DNA of 64,000 nt from Mycobacterium sp. PO1 (GTDB taxonomy: Bacteria; Actinomycetota; Actinomycetes; Mycobacteriales; Mycobacteriaceae), in NCBI RefSeq assembly GCF_017312405.1, contig NZ_BLTG01000024.1, positions 1 through 64,000 on the forward strand. The letters are read 5' to 3'. The position numbers and the translations under genes were made by a program. Shown here piece after piece: positions 26,366 through 37,268 of the stretch (positions within the stretch are counted from its first letter, which is position 1; each line of letters opens with the position of its first letter). The notes below the pieces were generated by a model. The model was given only the letters and a program-made list of their open reading frames with translations, was not told the origin of the DNA and searched no databases.

Positions 26366-28085
26366 ACATGAATTCGCCGTCTGGGCACCACGTCCCGACC
26401 TGGTGCGCCTCGACGTCGAGGGCACCCTGTACCCGATGACCCGCGGAGAGGACGATTGGTGGCGCGCCGTCGTCGACACCGCTGCCGACGCCCGCTACGG
26501 ATTCGTCCTCGACGACAACCCCAAGGTGCTGCCCGATCCGCGCTCTCCACGCCAACCCGACGGGGTGCATGAACGCTCGGCGCTGTGGCGCGCGGCCCCG
26601 GACGCGTGGACCGACGGTGACTGGCAGGGCCGCTCCATCGAAGGTGCCGTGATCTACGAGTTGCACATCGGCACGTTCACCCCCGATGGCACGTTCGACG
26701 CAGCGATCGAGAAGCTCGACCACCTGGTCGACCTCGGCGTCGACTTCGTCGAGGTGATGCCCGTCAACGCCTTCGGCGGCACGCACGGCTGGGGCTACGA
26801 CGGCGTGCTCTGGTATGCGGTGCACGAACCCTACGGTGGACCGGACGGATTGATCCGGTTCGTCGACGCGTGCCACACCCGTGGGCTCGGCGTGTTGATC
26901 GACGCGGTGTTCAATCACCTCGGCCCCTCGGGGAACTACCTGCCCGAGTTCGGCCCCTACCTGTCCACCGGCTCCAATCCGTGGGGCGAGTCGATCAACA
27001 TCGCCGACGCCGAGGCCGACGAGGTGCGCCGCTACATCCTGGACTGCGCGCTGCGGTGGATGCACGATTTCCACGCCGACGGCCTGCGCCTGGATGCGGT
27101 ACACGCCCTCGTCGACACGACCGCGATCCACATCCTGGAAGAGATGTCTGCCGAAACCGACGACCTGGCAGCACGGGTCGCTCGGCCGCTGTCCCTGATC
27201 GCGGAGAGCGACCTCAACGATCCCCGGCTGATCACCCCACGCGACGCAGGCGGTCTGGGCATGACCGCGCAGTGGGACGACGACATCCACCACGCGATCC
27301 ACGCGGCCGTATCCGGCGAACGGCAAGGCTATTACTCGGATTTCGGTTCCCTGGAGACGCTCGCGCAGACGTTGCGCGGCGGCTACTTCCACGCGGGCAC
27401 CTTCTCGTCGTTCCGGCACCGCCGCCACGGCCGGCCGCTGGACACCGCCACGATTCCGGCGACCCGATTGCTGGCCTACACGGTGACCCACGACCAGGTC
27501 GGCAACCGTGCGATCGGTGACCGGCCCTCGCAGAACCTGACCCCGGGTCAGCTTGCCATCAAGGCTGCGCTTGCCGTCGGATCGCCTTATACCGCAATGC
27601 TTTTCATGGGTGAAGAGTGGGCGTCGTCGTCACCGTTCCAGTTCTTCAGTTCCCATCCCGAGCCGGAATTGGCTCGCGCCACGGCCGAGGGCCGTAAGCG
27701 GGAGTTCGCCGAGCACGGCTGGGATGCCGACGCCATACCCGACCCGCAGGATCCGCAGACATTCCTGCGTTCCAAGCTCGACTGGGACGAGGTCGGCACC
27801 GGCGAGCACGCTCGTCTGCTCGACTTCTACCGCGCTCTGATCGCCTTGCGCCGCTCCGAGCCCGACATGGGCGATCCCTGGCTGGACCACCTGCGTGTCG
27901 ACTACGACGAAGACGCTCGCTGGGTCGTCATGCGGCGCGGTGCGCTGGCGATCTGCTGCAACATCGGTGCCGAGCCGGTCGACATCCCTGCCGCCGGGGA
28001 AACGGTGTTGGCCTTCGGCGAGACGTCATCCGGACGCGACACCTCGAGGCTGGGTGGGCACTCGGTGGCAGTGCTGCGCGCCTGA
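26358..28085 (+). CDS. treZ: Maltooligosyl trehalose trehalohydrolase
   Basis: A 575-residue GH13 hydrolase releasing trehalose from the TreY product. An N-terminal beta domain (EFAVWAPRPDLV) precedes the barrel. Catalytic regions are DAVFNH near 182, LRLDAVH near 243, LIAESD near 281 and VTHDQVGN near 376. The 8-bp overlap with treY indicates translational coupling. The three enzymes form the TreXYZ route from glycogen to trehalose, which mycobacteria use for cell-wall glycolipids and stress protection. Confidence 0.95.
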   Translation: MPEHEFAVWAPRPDLVRLDVEGTLYPMTRGEDDWWRAVVDTAADARYGFVLDDNPKVLPDPRSPRQPDGVHERSALWRAAPDAWTDGDWQGRSIEGAVIYELHIGTFTPDGTFDAAIEKLDHLVDLGVDFVEVMPVNAFGGTHGWGYDGVLWYAVHEPYGGPDGLIRFVDACHTRGLGVLIDAVFNHLGPSGNYLPEFGPYLSTGSNPWGESINIADAEADEVRRYILDCALRWMHDFHADGLRLDAVHALVDTTAIHILEEMSAETDDLAARVARPLSLIAESDLNDPRLITPRDAGGLGMTAQWDDDIHHAIHAAVSGERQGYYSDFGSLETLAQTLRGGYFHAGTFSSFRHRRHGRPLDTATIPATRLLAYTVTHDQVGNRAIGDRPSQNLTPGQLAIKAALAVGSPYTAMLFMGEEWASSSPFQFFSSHPEPELARATAEGRKREFAEHGWDADAIPDPQDPQTFLRSKLDWDEVGTGEHARLLDFYRALIALRRSEPDMGDPWLDHLRVDYDEDARWVVMRRGALAICCNIGAEPVDIPAAGETVLAFGETSSGRDTSRLGGHSVAVLRA

Positions 28086-28110
28086 GGCCCACCGAGAGCT
28101 CAGCGGGGTA

Positions 28111-29400
28111 TCAGGTCAGGTATCGGTAGGTCGGCGACCCGGGCTCGAGCAACTGCACGTGGCATTCCGAGGTCCGCATCCGCGCCATGAGACCCTCCAG
28201 GTCGGACGCCGAGCCCATCTCGATGCCGACCAGAGCTTCTCCGGTCTCCCGATTGTTGCGTTTGACGTATTCGAACAACGTGATGTCGTCGTTGGGGCCG
28301 AGAACCTCGTCGAGGAAGCGGCGCAGCGCCCCCGGCTCCTGGGGGAAATCGACCAGGAAGTAATGCTTGAGACCCAGGTGAACCAACGAACGCTCGAGCA
28401 CCTCCCCGTAGCGGGACACGTCGTTGTTGCCACCGGAGATCAGACACACCACCGTCGATCCCGGCTCGATATCGGCCTCTGTCAGCGCGGCCACCGAGAG
28501 CGCGCCTGCGGGCTCGGCGATGATGCCTTCGTTCTGGTACAGGTCCAGCATGGCGGTGCACACGGCACCCTCGTCGACGGTGGTGATCGACACCATGTCC
28601 CCCGCTGCGGTGAGGGCCTCGAACGGTTTGGTGCCCACACGGGCGACCGCGGCCCCGTCGACGAACTGGTCGACGTGCTCGAGCGTGACCGGGGCGCCGT
28701 TGGCCAGCGCAGCCACCAGTGCTGCCGCTCCGGCGGGTTCGACGCCGAGCACCGACGTGGTGGCGGTGCGCTCGGCGAGGAACGTGGTGATCCCGCTGAT
28801 GCAGCCGCCACCACCGACCGGAACGATCACGGTGTCGGGTTCGGCTCCGAGCTGGTCGAGGATCTCCACCGCGATGGTGCCCTGCCCTGCCATCGTGCGC
28901 ACATCATCATAGGGCGGCACCAGCGTCGCGCCGGTGCGCGCCACATCCTCCCGCGCGGCCTCGGCGGCCATGTCGTAGGTCTTTCCGCCCACGATGAGTT
29001 CGATGAAGTCCCCGCCGTGGTAGCGGATCCGGTCGCGCTTCTGTTTGGGCGTCTTCGCCGGCACGTACACCCGTCCGTGCACGCCCATCGACCGGCAGGC
29101 CAGCGCGAAACCCTGGGCGTGGTTGCCGGCCGACGAGCACACCACCCCGGCAGCTTTCTCGTCGGGGCTCAGCTGCATCAACAGGTTGTAGGCGCCGCGC
29201 AACTTGTACGACCGCACGGCCTGCAGATCCTCACGCTTGAGATAGACCTGCGCACCGGTGATCTGCGACAGTCTCTCGCTGAACTGCAGTGGCGTGGTGG
29301 AGACGACGCCCGCAATTCGCCGCGCCGCCTCATCGATGTCCGCGGCGCAAAGCGGCGCGGCGGAACCGGTGCGGGGACGGTGGCTCAGGTCAGCGGACAC
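28111..29400 (-). CDS. ilvA: Threonine dehydratase (biosynthetic)
   Basis: A 429-residue PLP enzyme making 2-oxobutyrate for isoleucine synthesis. The PLP lysine is Lys66 in SYKLRGA. The SSAGNHAQG loop is at 89-97, and the glycine-rich GGGGCISG binds phosphate. A single ACT-like regulatory domain occupies about 340-425, with the family-typical FVDFP/GALRRFL stretch. The protein is shorter than enterobacterial IlvA, which has two ACT domains. The start is GTG. It converges on treZ with 25 bp between stops. Confidence 0.94.
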   Translation of the reverse strand: MSADLSHRPRTGSAAPLCAADIDEAARRIAGVVSTTPLQFSERLSQITGAQVYLKREDLQAVRSYKLRGAYNLLMQLSPDEKAAGVVCSSAGNHAQGFALACRSMGVHGRVYVPAKTPKQKRDRIRYHGGDFIELIVGGKTYDMAAEAAREDVARTGATLVPPYDDVRTMAGQGTIAVEILDQLGAEPDTVIVPVGGGGCISGITTFLAERTATTSVLGVEPAGAAALVAALANGAPVTLEHVDQFVDGAAVARVGTKPFEALTAAGDMVSITTVDEGAVCTAMLDLYQNEGIIAEPAGALSVAALTEADIEPGSTVVCLISGGNNDVSRYGEVLERSLVHLGLKHYFLVDFPQEPGALRRFLDEVLGPNDDITLFEYVKRNNRETGEALVGIEMGSASDLEGLMARMRTSECHVQLLEPGSPTYRYLT

Positions 29401-29533
29401 CGATCAATGGTGCCACCCCGGGCTCGACCGGCAAAAATCGGAATTCGGCGCCACCCCGTGAACCCGATGACAGGACGCGCCGAAAACGGCGTTTCGGGTG
29501 GCCGAAAACTTTCCTGCGAGCTATCGTCAAACC

Positions 29534-29764
29534 ATGACCACTGTCCACCACCTGCGCGATGTGGTGACCCGTCCTGCGTCGACGGTGTCGATTGCCGGCG
29601 TGCCCTGGCCCACCTTCAAGGTCGTTGCCCTGGTTCTCGGCCTGCTGGTGTTCACCGTCGTCGGGGTCGCGACCGCGTCGGCAGCCCCGGCGGTGCTCAG
29701 CGGTGCCGGGGTCGCCGCAGTGGTCTGGATCGTGTCGGGGTTGACAGCTCCCGCCGGCCACTGA
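29534..29764 (+). CDS. Small two-helix membrane protein
   Basis: A 76-residue protein with two hydrophobic helices (about 22-44 and 47-68) and a basic N-terminus. No family is recognised. ATG at 29534 is chosen because TATCGT at 29522-29527 lies six bases upstream, a leaderless arrangement. An in-frame ATG at 29498 is upstream of that promoter. It is divergent from ilvA; the 133-bp gap also holds the ilvA promoter, which I could not place confidently. Confidence 0.6.
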   Translation: MTTVHHLRDVVTRPASTVSIAGVPWPTFKVVALVLGLLVFTVVGVATASAAPAVLSGAGVAAVVWIVSGLTAPAGH

Positions 29765-29782
29765 AGCCCAGCCGAAGAGCAC

Positions 29783-29798
29783 GCCGGCTGAAGCCGGC
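29783..29798. terminator. Hairpin between convergent genes
   Basis: A perfect six-pair stem, GCCGGC-TGAA-GCCGGC, lies between the stops of the small membrane gene and the convergent MFS gene. No T-tract follows on either strand, as is usual for mycobacterial terminators, so the function is tentative. Confidence 0.4.
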
Positions 29799-29837
29799 AG
29801 GGTCTCGGGCGATTCCTGTGGCAGTGCCCATGCCGCC

Positions 29838-31055
29838 TCACACCCGCCCCGGCGTATGCGTTGCGCGGCGAACCGCAGGCAGCACCGACAAACTGGCCAC
29901 CTGGATGGCGATGACGACGGCGATCAGCGCACCGACGGACTGTGAATACAACAGACCCGTCAATGCTCCCCCGGCTGCTGCCGCGACGCCGATGACGGCC
30001 GCGTACACCCCGTAGGCGGTGGCCCGTCGGGCCGGCTCCACCAGGTCAGCGACGACGGCACGCAACGTGGACTCCTGGATGCCGACCGCCGCGCCCCAGA
30101 GCAGAGCCCCGATCACCACCGAAGACACGGCGCCCTGGAACGCGAAGACCGGCACGAGGGCAGCCAGCAGCGGCAGTGCCACCAAGACGCGTGCACCCCG
30201 GCGGTCATACATCCAGCCGGTGGCCAACGCCGCGACCGCATCAGCGGCCATCGCGGTCGCGTAGATGACCGGGACCAGCGCCACCGACACGATCCGCCGA
30301 TCGACCAGATGAAACGACAGGACACCGAAAGTCGTGAAGCCGACCATCGTGGCAGCCGAGAATCCCGCGTACACCCAGAAGGCGCGCGGTAGAGCCCGCA
30401 CAAAGAGCTGCGCACCGTCAGACGCAGATGAAGACTCCGTCGCCGCGATGACCTCGTAGGCTGCGGGCTCGGGTACCCGGGCCCGCAGCCACAGCAGCAG
30501 GACCAGCACGGCGACCCCGGGAAGCGCGAGAAGGGCGAACGTGGGGCGGTAGTCGCCCCCGAAGATCACCAGCATGCCCGCGACCGCGAGGGGTCCGACG
30601 AAGGCACCGACCTGGTCCATCGCCTCGTGCACCGCGAACCCGCGGCCCCGGCCGGTCACCGACGTGGCATGGGAGAGCAGCGTGTCCTTGGCGGGACTGC
30701 GCACGGCCTTGCCCACCCGTTCGGCGATCACCAGCACCGCGGCCACCCAGACCGCACCGGCGAGCCCCAGAAAGGGCACCGTGACCACGGTCAGGAAATA
30801 GCCGCTGATCGCCCAGGCCCAGAAGTGCCCCGTCCGGTCGGCCAACGGTCCGGACACGATTCGCAACAGCAGCGCCGCCGCTTCGCCCACCCCCGTCACG
30901 ACACCCACGACGACGGCGGTCGCTCCGAGCGAAGCCAGAAGCGGCCCGGTGATCGACCGCGCGCCTTCGTAGACGATGTCGGCGAGCAGGCTGATCAGGC
31001 CGAAGGTGGTGACAAACCGCCAGGCGCTCAATCCCACCCCCGACCGTGGCGTCAT
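29838..31055 (-). CDS. MFS transporter
   Basis: A 405-residue protein with about twelve hydrophobic segments. The short conserved loop motif between helices 2 and 3 reads [12 protein letters not shown], matching the MFS signature region. A cytoplasmic loop separates the two halves near residue 200. The GTG/ATG start at 31055 overlaps the dnaE1 stop by 4 bp, so it is transcribed with dnaE1. Substrate is unknown, and no drug-specific motif is obvious. Confidence 0.82.
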   Translation of the reverse strand: MTPRSGVGLSAWRFVTTFGLISLLADIVYEGARSITGPLLASLGATAVVVGVVTGVGEAAALLLRIVSGPLADRTGHFWAWAISGYFLTVVTVPFLGLAGAVWVAAVLVIAERVGKAVRSPAKDTLLSHATSVTGRGRGFAVHEAMDQVGAFVGPLAVAGMLVIFGGDYRPTFALLALPGVAVLVLLLWLRARVPEPAAYEVIAATESSSASDGAQLFVRALPRAFWVYAGFSAATMVGFTTFGVLSFHLVDRRIVSVALVPVIYATAMAADAVAALATGWMYDRRGARVLVALPLLAALVPVFAFQGAVSSVVIGALLWGAAVGIQESTLRAVVADLVEPARRATAYGVYAAVIGVAAAAGGALTGLLYSQSVGALIAVVIAIQVASLSVLPAVRRATHTPGRV

Positions 31056-34000
31056 CCCCCCAGACAGCCCGGACCCAGCAGCTCCTTGAGATCACCCATC
31101 AACGCCGAGGACGGGGTCACTCGCAGGGACTGATCCAGTTCGAGGGTGGTGATGCGCTCACCACTGATCAACCGCAAGTGCACCTGCGCCGTGCCGGGAT
31201 GGCGGGCCAGCACCTGCTTGAGAGCAGTGACCTTGTCGACCGTGCACTGCCGGGTCGGCAGGCTCACCGCGACCGGACGGTTGACCTGGGCGCTGGAGAA
31301 GTCGGGCACGATCAGCTCGTTGGCGATCAGCGAGATCCGGTCATCGCGGATCGCCACCTTCGCCCCGATCAGCACCACGACGTCGTCGGCGATCTCAGCA
31401 CCGAACATCGAGTACGTCTGAGGGAAGAACAGCACCTCGATACCGCCGGTCAGATCCTCGATCTGGGCGGAGGCCCACGGCAGGCCGTTCTTGTTGACCC
31501 GCCGGTTCACCGAGGCCAGAATTCCACCCACCCGCACCTGGGTGTCGTTGGCGATGTCCCCGTCCAGGATGGCCGGGATCTGGGTGTCGACCTGTGCGGC
31601 GAGAAGGTGGGCGATGCCGTTGAGAGGGTGACCGGAGACGTAGAGGCCGAGCATTTCGCGCTCGAGCGCGAGTTTGTGCTTGTCCTCCCACTCGTCGTCG
31701 GGCACCTTGATCGTGAAGACCGACTCCCCTGCGTCGGCGCCGTCACCGCCGCCGAACAGATCGAATTGTCCCATCGCCTCGGCCTTCTTGGTGCCCAGCA
31801 CCGAGTCGACGGCGTCGGTGTGGACCAGGAACAGACCCTTGCGCGGATGCTCGAGCGAGTCGAAGGCGCCGGCTTTGATCAGCGATTCGGTGACCTTCTT
31901 CGTGCACGCTGCGATGTCGATCTTGTTGAGGTAGTCGGAGAAGTCGGTGAACTTGCCCTTCTCGGTCCGCGTGCTCACCAGCGACGAGACCACGTTGGCC
32001 CCGACGTTGCGCACCGCACCGAGCCCGAAGCGGATGTCGTTGCCGACCGAGGCGAAGTTCTGCACCGACTCGTTGACGTCCGGCGGCAGCACGGTGATGC
32101 CGAGCCGGCGGCAGTCGGCCAGATACACCGCTGCCTTGTCCTTGTCGTCGCCGACCGAGGTGAGCAGACCGGCCATGTATTCGGCCGGATAGTTCGCCTT
32201 GAGGTAAGCCGTCCAGTACGAGACCAACCCGTAACCGGCCGCGTGTGACTTGTTGAACGCGTATCCGGCGAACGGCAGGATGGTGTCCCACAACGCCTTC
32301 ACCGCACCCTCGGAGAAGCCGTTGTTGGTCATGCCTTCGTGGAAGCTCTTGTACTCGGCCTCCAGCACCTCGAGTTTCTTCTTGCCCATGGCCTTTCGCA
32401 GCGCATCGGCTTTGCCCATGGTGTAGGAGGCCACCTTCTGGGCGATGAACATGATCTGCTCTTGGTAGACGATCAGGCCGTAGGTCTCGGCCAGGATCTC
32501 CGAGAGCGGCTCCTCGAGTTCGGGGTGAATCGGTTTGATCGGCTGGCGGCCGTTCTTGCGGTCGGCGTAGTCGTTGTGGGCATTCATGCCCATCGGTCCG
32601 GGCCGGTACAGCGCGAGCACGGCGACGATGTCGTTGAACTCGGTGGGCTGCATGCGGCGCAGCAGGTCGCGCATGGGCCCGCCGTCGAGCTGGAACACGC
32701 CGAGCGTGTCGCCGCGACCGAGAAGTTCGTAAGCCTTGGGGTCGTCGAGTTCCAGCGACTCCAGATCGAGGTCGACACCCCGGTTGGCTTTGATGTTCTC
32801 GATGCAGTCGCCGATGATCGTCAGGTTCCGCAGCCCGAGGAAGTCCATCTTGAGCAGACCGATGGCCTCACACGACGGGTAATCCCAGCCGGTGATCACC
32901 GCGCCGTCCTGCGGACGGCGCCACAGCGGGATCGAGTCGATCAGCGGTTCGGAGCTCATGATCACCGCGCAGGCGTGCACCCCGGCGTTGCGGACCAGCC
33001 CCTCCAACCCGCGGGCGGTCTCGTAGATGGTCCGCACGTCGGGATCGGTGTCGATGAGGGCTCGGACCTCGGCGGCCTCTTTGTACCGCTCGTGGTTGGG
33101 GTCGGTGATGCCCGAGACGGGGATGTCCTTGGCCATGATCGGCGGTGGCAGCGCCTTGGTGATCCGGTCGGCAATCGCGAACCCGGGCTGGCCGTAGTGC
33201 ACGCGCGCCGAATCCTTCAGCGCGGCTTTGGTTTTGATGGTGCCGAAGGTGATGACCTGGGCGACCCGGTCGCTACCCCACCTATTGGCCGCGTACCGCA
33301 GCATCTCGCCGCGACGACGGTCGTCGAAGTCGATGTCGATGTCGGGCGCCGACGGGCGCTCGGGGTTGAGGAACCGCTCGAAGAGCAGGCCGTGCGGGAT
33401 GGGGTCGATGTTGGTGATGCCCAGCGCGTAGGCCACCAGGGAACCGGCCGCCGAACCACGCCCGGGGCCCACCCGGATGTCGACGGACTTCGCGTAGTTG
33501 ATGAGGTCCGCGACGATCAGGAAGTACGACGGGAAGCCCTTGTCGCAGATGACCTTGATCTCGTAGTTCGCCCGGTCGATGTAGTCCTGGCCGACCGCTC
33601 CGGGGAAGCGCCGCTCCAGTCCTGCCATCACCTCGTGCTGCAGCCAGGAGGCCTGGTCGTGACCGTCGGGAACCGGGAAGATCGGCATCCGGTCGCGGGG
33701 CTCCCACACGTCGGCGTAGGACGTGACGCGCTCGGCGATCAGCAGTGTCGAGTCGCAGGCGCCCGGGACCTGGTCGTCCCACAGTGCCCGCATCTCGGCA
33801 GCGGACTTGAGGAAGTAACCGTCGCCGTCGAACTTGAACCGGTTGGGGTCCGAGAGTGTCTTGCCGGTCTGGATGCACAGCAGCGCCTCGTGGTTCTGCG
33901 CGGCGTCGCGGGTGACGTAGTGGCAGTCGTTGGTGGCCAACGGCGGGATGTTGAGTTTGCGTCCCACCTCCAGCAGTCCCTCGCGGACGCGGCGCTCGAT

Positions 34001-34618
34001 GTCGAGGCCGTGATCCATCAATTCGAGGAAGAAGTTCTCCGGGCCGAAGATCTCGCGCCACTTCGCTGCGGCTTCCAGCGCCTCCCGCTGGTGCCCGAGT
34101 CGCAACCGGGTCTGCACCTCTCCCGACGGGCACCCGGTCGTGGCGATGATGCCCTCCGCATGCTCGGCGATCACCTCGGCATCCATCCGTGACCACTTGC
34201 CGAGCTGGCCCTCGAAGGACGCCAGCGAAGACAGCTTGAACAGATTGCGCAGCCCGGTGGCACTCTCGGCGACCATCGTCATGTGCGTGTAGGCGCCGCT
34301 GCCCGAGACGTCGTCGGACTTCTGGCTCGGGTCGCCCCAGAGCACCCGCTTCGTGTCGAAACGCGACGCCGGGGCGATGTAGGCCTCGATCCCGATGATC
34401 GGTTTGATGCCGGCGTCGGTGGCGGCGTTGTAGAACTCGCTGGCCCCGAACATGTTTCCGTGGTCGGTCATCCCGATCGCGGGCATCTCCAGCCGCTGCG
34501 CCTCGGCCAGCATGGGCTTGACCTTCGCGGCACCGTCGAGCATCGAATACTCGGTGTGGTTGTGCAGATGCACAAAAGACCCTGAAGACCCTGGAGACCG
34601 CCCGTCTGAACCACTCAT
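31052..34618 (-). CDS. dnaE1: DNA polymerase III alpha subunit DnaE1
   Basis: The replicative C-family polymerase, 1188 residues. The N-terminal PHP domain starts with [11 protein letters not shown] and MTDHGNMFG. In mycobacterial DnaE1 this domain is the proofreading exonuclease, and its metal-binding histidines appear intact. The palm aspartates lie in PDIDIDFDD at 425-433. Later come the helix-hairpin-helix and OB-fold regions (about 1000-1090). The ATG at 34618 follows TAGACT by nine bases, so any 5' leader would be very short. The shorter DnaE2 mutasyncase type is excluded by length and the PHP motifs. Confidence 0.96.
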   Translation of the reverse strand: MSGSDGRSPGSSGSFVHLHNHTEYSMLDGAAKVKPMLAEAQRLEMPAIGMTDHGNMFGASEFYNAATDAGIKPIIGIEAYIAPASRFDTKRVLWGDPSQKSDDVSGSGAYTHMTMVAESATGLRNLFKLSSLASFEGQLGKWSRMDAEVIAEHAEGIIATTGCPSGEVQTRLRLGHQREALEAAAKWREIFGPENFFLELMDHGLDIERRVREGLLEVGRKLNIPPLATNDCHYVTRDAAQNHEALLCIQTGKTLSDPNRFKFDGDGYFLKSAAEMRALWDDQVPGACDSTLLIAERVTSYADVWEPRDRMPIFPVPDGHDQASWLQHEVMAGLERRFPGAVGQDYIDRANYEIKVICDKGFPSYFLIVADLINYAKSVDIRVGPGRGSAAGSLVAYALGITNIDPIPHGLLFERFLNPERPSAPDIDIDFDDRRRGEMLRYAANRWGSDRVAQVITFGTIKTKAALKDSARVHYGQPGFAIADRITKALPPPIMAKDIPVSGITDPNHERYKEAAEVRALIDTDPDVRTIYETARGLEGLVRNAGVHACAVIMSSEPLIDSIPLWRRPQDGAVITGWDYPSCEAIGLLKMDFLGLRNLTIIGDCIENIKANRGVDLDLESLELDDPKAYELLGRGDTLGVFQLDGGPMRDLLRRMQPTEFNDIVAVLALYRPGPMGMNAHNDYADRKNGRQPIKPIHPELEEPLSEILAETYGLIVYQEQIMFIAQKVASYTMGKADALRKAMGKKKLEVLEAEYKSFHEGMTNNGFSEGAVKALWDTILPFAGYAFNKSHAAGYGLVSYWTAYLKANYPAEYMAGLLTSVGDDKDKAAVYLADCRRLGITVLPPDVNESVQNFASVGNDIRFGLGAVRNVGANVVSSLVSTRTEKGKFTDFSDYLNKIDIAACTKKVTESLIKAGAFDSLEHPRKGLFLVHTDAVDSVLGTKKAEAMGQFDLFGGGDGADAGESVFTIKVPDDEWEDKHKLALEREMLGLYVSGHPLNGIAHLLAAQVDTQIPAILDGDIANDTQVRVGGILASVNRRVNKNGLPWASAQIEDLTGGIEVLFFPQTYSMFGAEIADDVVVLIGAKVAIRDDRISLIANELIVPDFSSAQVNRPVAVSLPTRQCTVDKVTALKQVLARHPGTAQVHLRLISGERITTLELDQSLRVTPSSALMGDLKELLGPGCLGG

Positions 34619-34722
34619 AGGCCAGCCAGTCTATGGCCGCCCACCGACAGTGCGCGGCGTGTCGCGGTGCGTGTCTCGCGGCGGTCGACGACCCGGCCCC
34701 ACCGGCCCCCGCCCGGTTCCGC

Positions 34723-35397
34723 TCACGCGTCGATGTGCGCCGCGACAGGCGATTCCAGCAATCCGCTCTCGAACAGGGTCAACAATTGCCTGGCAACACC
34801 ACCGGCGTCCTGGTCGGAGGTGCTGTGCCGAAGGAAACCGGCATGAAACCCCGCGCCCCAGAACAACCCGGCCAGCATGTCCGCCACCGCGGCAGCGTCG
34901 ATGTCGGACGGCAACTCACCACGCCGCATCGCCTCGACGACCACAGAATCGTAGAAAGAATGCACCGCGGCGAAGATGCGCGCCGCGGCCTCGGCCCGAT
35001 GTGGTCCACGGTGGTGTTCCAGCCGCGCCGCGACGAGGAACCGCAGCGTGTCGGCATCCTCGAGGCTCCACCGCTGCAACGACCCGAGAAAGCTGGCCAA
35101 CTGGTCGCGTAGGCCGACCTGCTGCTGGGCTTCGGCGACGCAACCCATCATGGCGTGGTGGACCTCGGCGAGGAGTACGTCGTAGATCTGCTCACGGCTG
35201 CCGAAGTAATAGTGCAGCGTGGGCCTGCTCACCCCGGCCCGCATCGCGATCTGCTGGAACGTCGCCGCTTGGTAACCGCGTTCGGTGATGACGCCCCGCG
35301 CCGCGACCAGGATTCCGCGGCGCGTGTTCTCGGAATCAGCCCCCACCGGGCGGCCGCGGCCCCGAGGGCGCTCGCCGGCCGAGCTGACAGTCTCCAC
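34723..35397 (-). CDS. TetR-family transcriptional regulator
   Basis: A 224-residue TetR regulator. The helix-turn-helix spans about 44-63 (TFQQIAMRAGVSRPTLHYYFG); the rest is a helical ligand domain. GTG at 35397 is preferred because TAACGT at 35404-35409 lies six bases upstream, a leaderless arrangement. A TTG two codons earlier would extend it. The target is unknown. It sits between rarD and dnaE1 on the same strand, 54 bp downstream of rarD. Confidence 0.85.
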   Translation of the reverse strand: METVSSAGERPRGRGRPVGADSENTRRGILVAARGVITERGYQAATFQQIAMRAGVSRPTLHYYFGSREQIYDVLLAEVHHAMMGCVAEAQQQVGLRDQLASFLGSLQRWSLEDADTLRFLVAARLEHHRGPHRAEAAARIFAAVHSFYDSVVVEAMRRGELPSDIDAAAVADMLAGLFWGAGFHAGFLRHSTSDQDAGGVARQLLTLFESGLLESPVAAHIDA

Positions 35398-35451
35398 GAG
35401 CAAACGTTATTGCATAGCTATTGGGGGGTCAATCGCACCGATCGCAAATTC

Positions 35452-36342
35452 TCAGGCTGCTGTGGTCTGTATTGTGCGCCGGTCGGAGCGTGCGCGCCGC
35501 ACCGCGTCGACGGTGAACACCGCCAGCGCCAGCCAGATGAGCGCGAAGCCCAACCACCGCGCCGGTGGCATCGGTTCGTGCCCGACCAACACGCCCCAAC
35601 TGAGTTGCATCGCCGGGGTCATGTAGAACAGCAGCCCCAACGAGACCATCGCCAGCCGCTGCGCCGCGGCGGCGAACAGCAGCAGCGGCAGCGCGGTGAG
35701 CACGCCGGCCAGGATCATCAGCACCACGTGTGTGCCGCCGTGACCGGTGAACGTCGCATGCCCGGCGGCGGCGGTGACCCCGACATAGGCGAGCGCGAAC
35801 GGCGTCGCCAGGCCCGCCTCGATGCCGACGCTGACGCGCGGGTCGGTGGACACCGACTTCTTCACCGCGCCGTACATGCCGAACGACAACGCGAGCCCCA
35901 GGCCGATCACCGGAGGTGCCCCGACATTGATCGTCAACACGATGACCGCGACGACGGCGATCACCAGCGCGCTCAGCTGGCACCGATTCAGCCGTTCCCG
36001 GAAGATCAACAGCCCCAGCGCTATCGAGACCAGCGGGTTGATGAAGTACCCGAGCGCGGCGTCGACGACGTGACCGTTGTTCACCGCGTACACGTAGATC
36101 ACCCAGTTCGCCGCGATCAACGCCGAGGCCGCGGTCAGCAACAGCCAGGTGCGCCGGTCGAGCCGACGCACGTCACCGAGGCGCCGGACCGCCGCCACCA
36201 CGACCAGCAGGAACAGGAAGCTCCAGATGATGCGGTGCGCCAAGATCTCGACGGCGCCGGCCGGCTTCAGAAGCGGGAAGAACGCCGGGAACAGCCCCCA
36301 CATCGCATAGGCGCCGAACCCGAACAGCAGTCCCGACCTCAC
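35452..36342 (-). CDS. rarD: RarD/EamA-type drug-metabolite transporter
   Basis: A 296-residue membrane protein with ten hydrophobic segments forming two EamA repeats. The opening [16 protein letters not shown], then ILAHRIIWS and [10 protein letters not shown], are typical of RarD. Family members move small metabolites, but no substrate is known here. The GTG start overlaps the stop of the pseudouridine synthase gene by 4 bp, so the two are co-transcribed. Confidence 0.85.
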   Translation of the reverse strand: MRSGLLFGFGAYAMWGLFPAFFPLLKPAGAVEILAHRIIWSFLFLLVVVAAVRRLGDVRRLDRRTWLLLTAASALIAANWVIYVYAVNNGHVVDAALGYFINPLVSIALGLLIFRERLNRCQLSALVIAVVAVIVLTINVGAPPVIGLGLALSFGMYGAVKKSVSTDPRVSVGIEAGLATPFALAYVGVTAAAGHATFTGHGGTHVVLMILAGVLTALPLLLFAAAAQRLAMVSLGLLFYMTPAMQLSWGVLVGHEPMPPARWLGFALIWLALAVFTVDAVRRARSDRRTIQTTAA

Positions 36343-37268
36343 AGCTGTTGGTTGCGAAGCACGTCGAGCGCATGCTGCAGATCAGCCGGATAGTCGCTGG
36401 TGATCTCCAGCCGGCGGCCGTCGGCGGGATGCGCGAAGGCCAGCGAGCAGGCGTGCAGCCACTGACGTTCCAGTCCGAGCCGTTTCGCCAGGGCCGGGTC
36501 CGCGCCATACGTGAGGTCCCCGCAGCATGGGTGGTGCAGCGCGGCGAAGTGCACCCGGATCTGATGAGTGCGTCCGGTCTCGAGTTCGATGTCGAGCAGG
36601 CTGGCCGCCTGGTGCGCCTCCAGCGTGTCGTAGTGCGTCACGCTGTGGCGGCCGTCCTCGACGACGGCGAACTTCCAGTCGTGGCCGCGGTGCCGGCCGA
36701 TCGGTGCATCGATGGTTCCGCTCGACGGGTCAGGGTGCCCCTGCACCAGTGCGTGATAGCGCTTGTCGACGGTGCGCTGCTTGAAGGCCCGCTTCAGTAC
36801 CGTGTACGCCCGCTCGGACAACGCGACCACCATCACCCCCGAGGTACCGACGTCGAGACGGTGCACGATGCCCTGCCGCTCGTGGATACCCGAGGTACTG
36901 ATCCGGAAGCCGGCCGCGGCCAGTCCACCCAGCACGGTGGGCCCGTGCCAGCCCACCGTCGCATGCGCCGCGACCCCGGGCGGCTTGTCCACCGCGACGA
37001 TGTCGTCGTCGGCATACAGGATGTCCATGCCCTCGACATCGACCGGGGTGTTCTCCACCGGCGGCGGCGCGTCGGGCAGCCGCACCTCCAGCCAAGCCCC
37101 TGCCGGCAGCTTGTCCGATTTGGCCGCACGCACGCCGTCGACCTCGACGCCGCCCTCTTCGGCCAACGCCGCCACCGCGGTGCGCGACAGGCCGAGCAGC
37201 CTGGCCAGACCGGCATCGACGCGCATCCCAGCCAGGCCTTCCGGCACCGGCATCGACCGTGTCGTCAT
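36339..37268 (-). CDS. RluA-family 23S rRNA pseudouridine synthase
   Basis: A 309-residue RluA/RluD-type enzyme. An N-terminal S4 RNA-binding domain (about 12-62) is followed by the catalytic domain with Asp139 in HRLDVGTSG. The domain continues with KRYHALV and [16 protein letters not shown] at 37268 overlaps the lspA stop as ATGA. The pairing with lspA is common in many bacteria. RluD-like uridine modification of the large subunit is the best guess; the exact site is not determinable. Confidence 0.88.
   Translation of the reverse strand: MTTRSMPVPEGLAGMRVDAGLARLLGLSRTAVAALAEEGGVEVDGVRAAKSDKLPAGAWLEVRLPDAPPPVENTPVDVEGMDILYADDDIVAVDKPPGVAAHATVGWHGPTVLGGLAAAGFRISTSGIHERQGIVHRLDVGTSGVMVVALSERAYTVLKRAFKQRTVDKRYHALVQGHPDPSSGTIDAPIGRHRGHDWKFAVVEDGRHSVTHYDTLEAHQAASLLDIELETGRTHQIRVHFAALHHPCCGDLTYGADPALAKRLGLERQWLHACSLAFAHPADGRRLEITSDYPADLQHALDVLRNQQL

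Noticed and set aside
28086..28110. Rho-independent terminator between treZ and ilvA
   Set aside because: The 25-bp gap has no adequate stem or T-tract.
34640..34722. tRNA or small RNA gene near the dnaE1 promoter
   Set aside because: No cloverleaf or conserved tRNA bases are visible; it is simply the short GC-rich gap upstream of dnaE1.
35404..35430. TetR self-operator around ATTGCATAGCTATTGG
   Set aside because: Only the central TAGCTA is palindromic; the arms do not pair, so an operator cannot be supported beyond the -10 hexamer.
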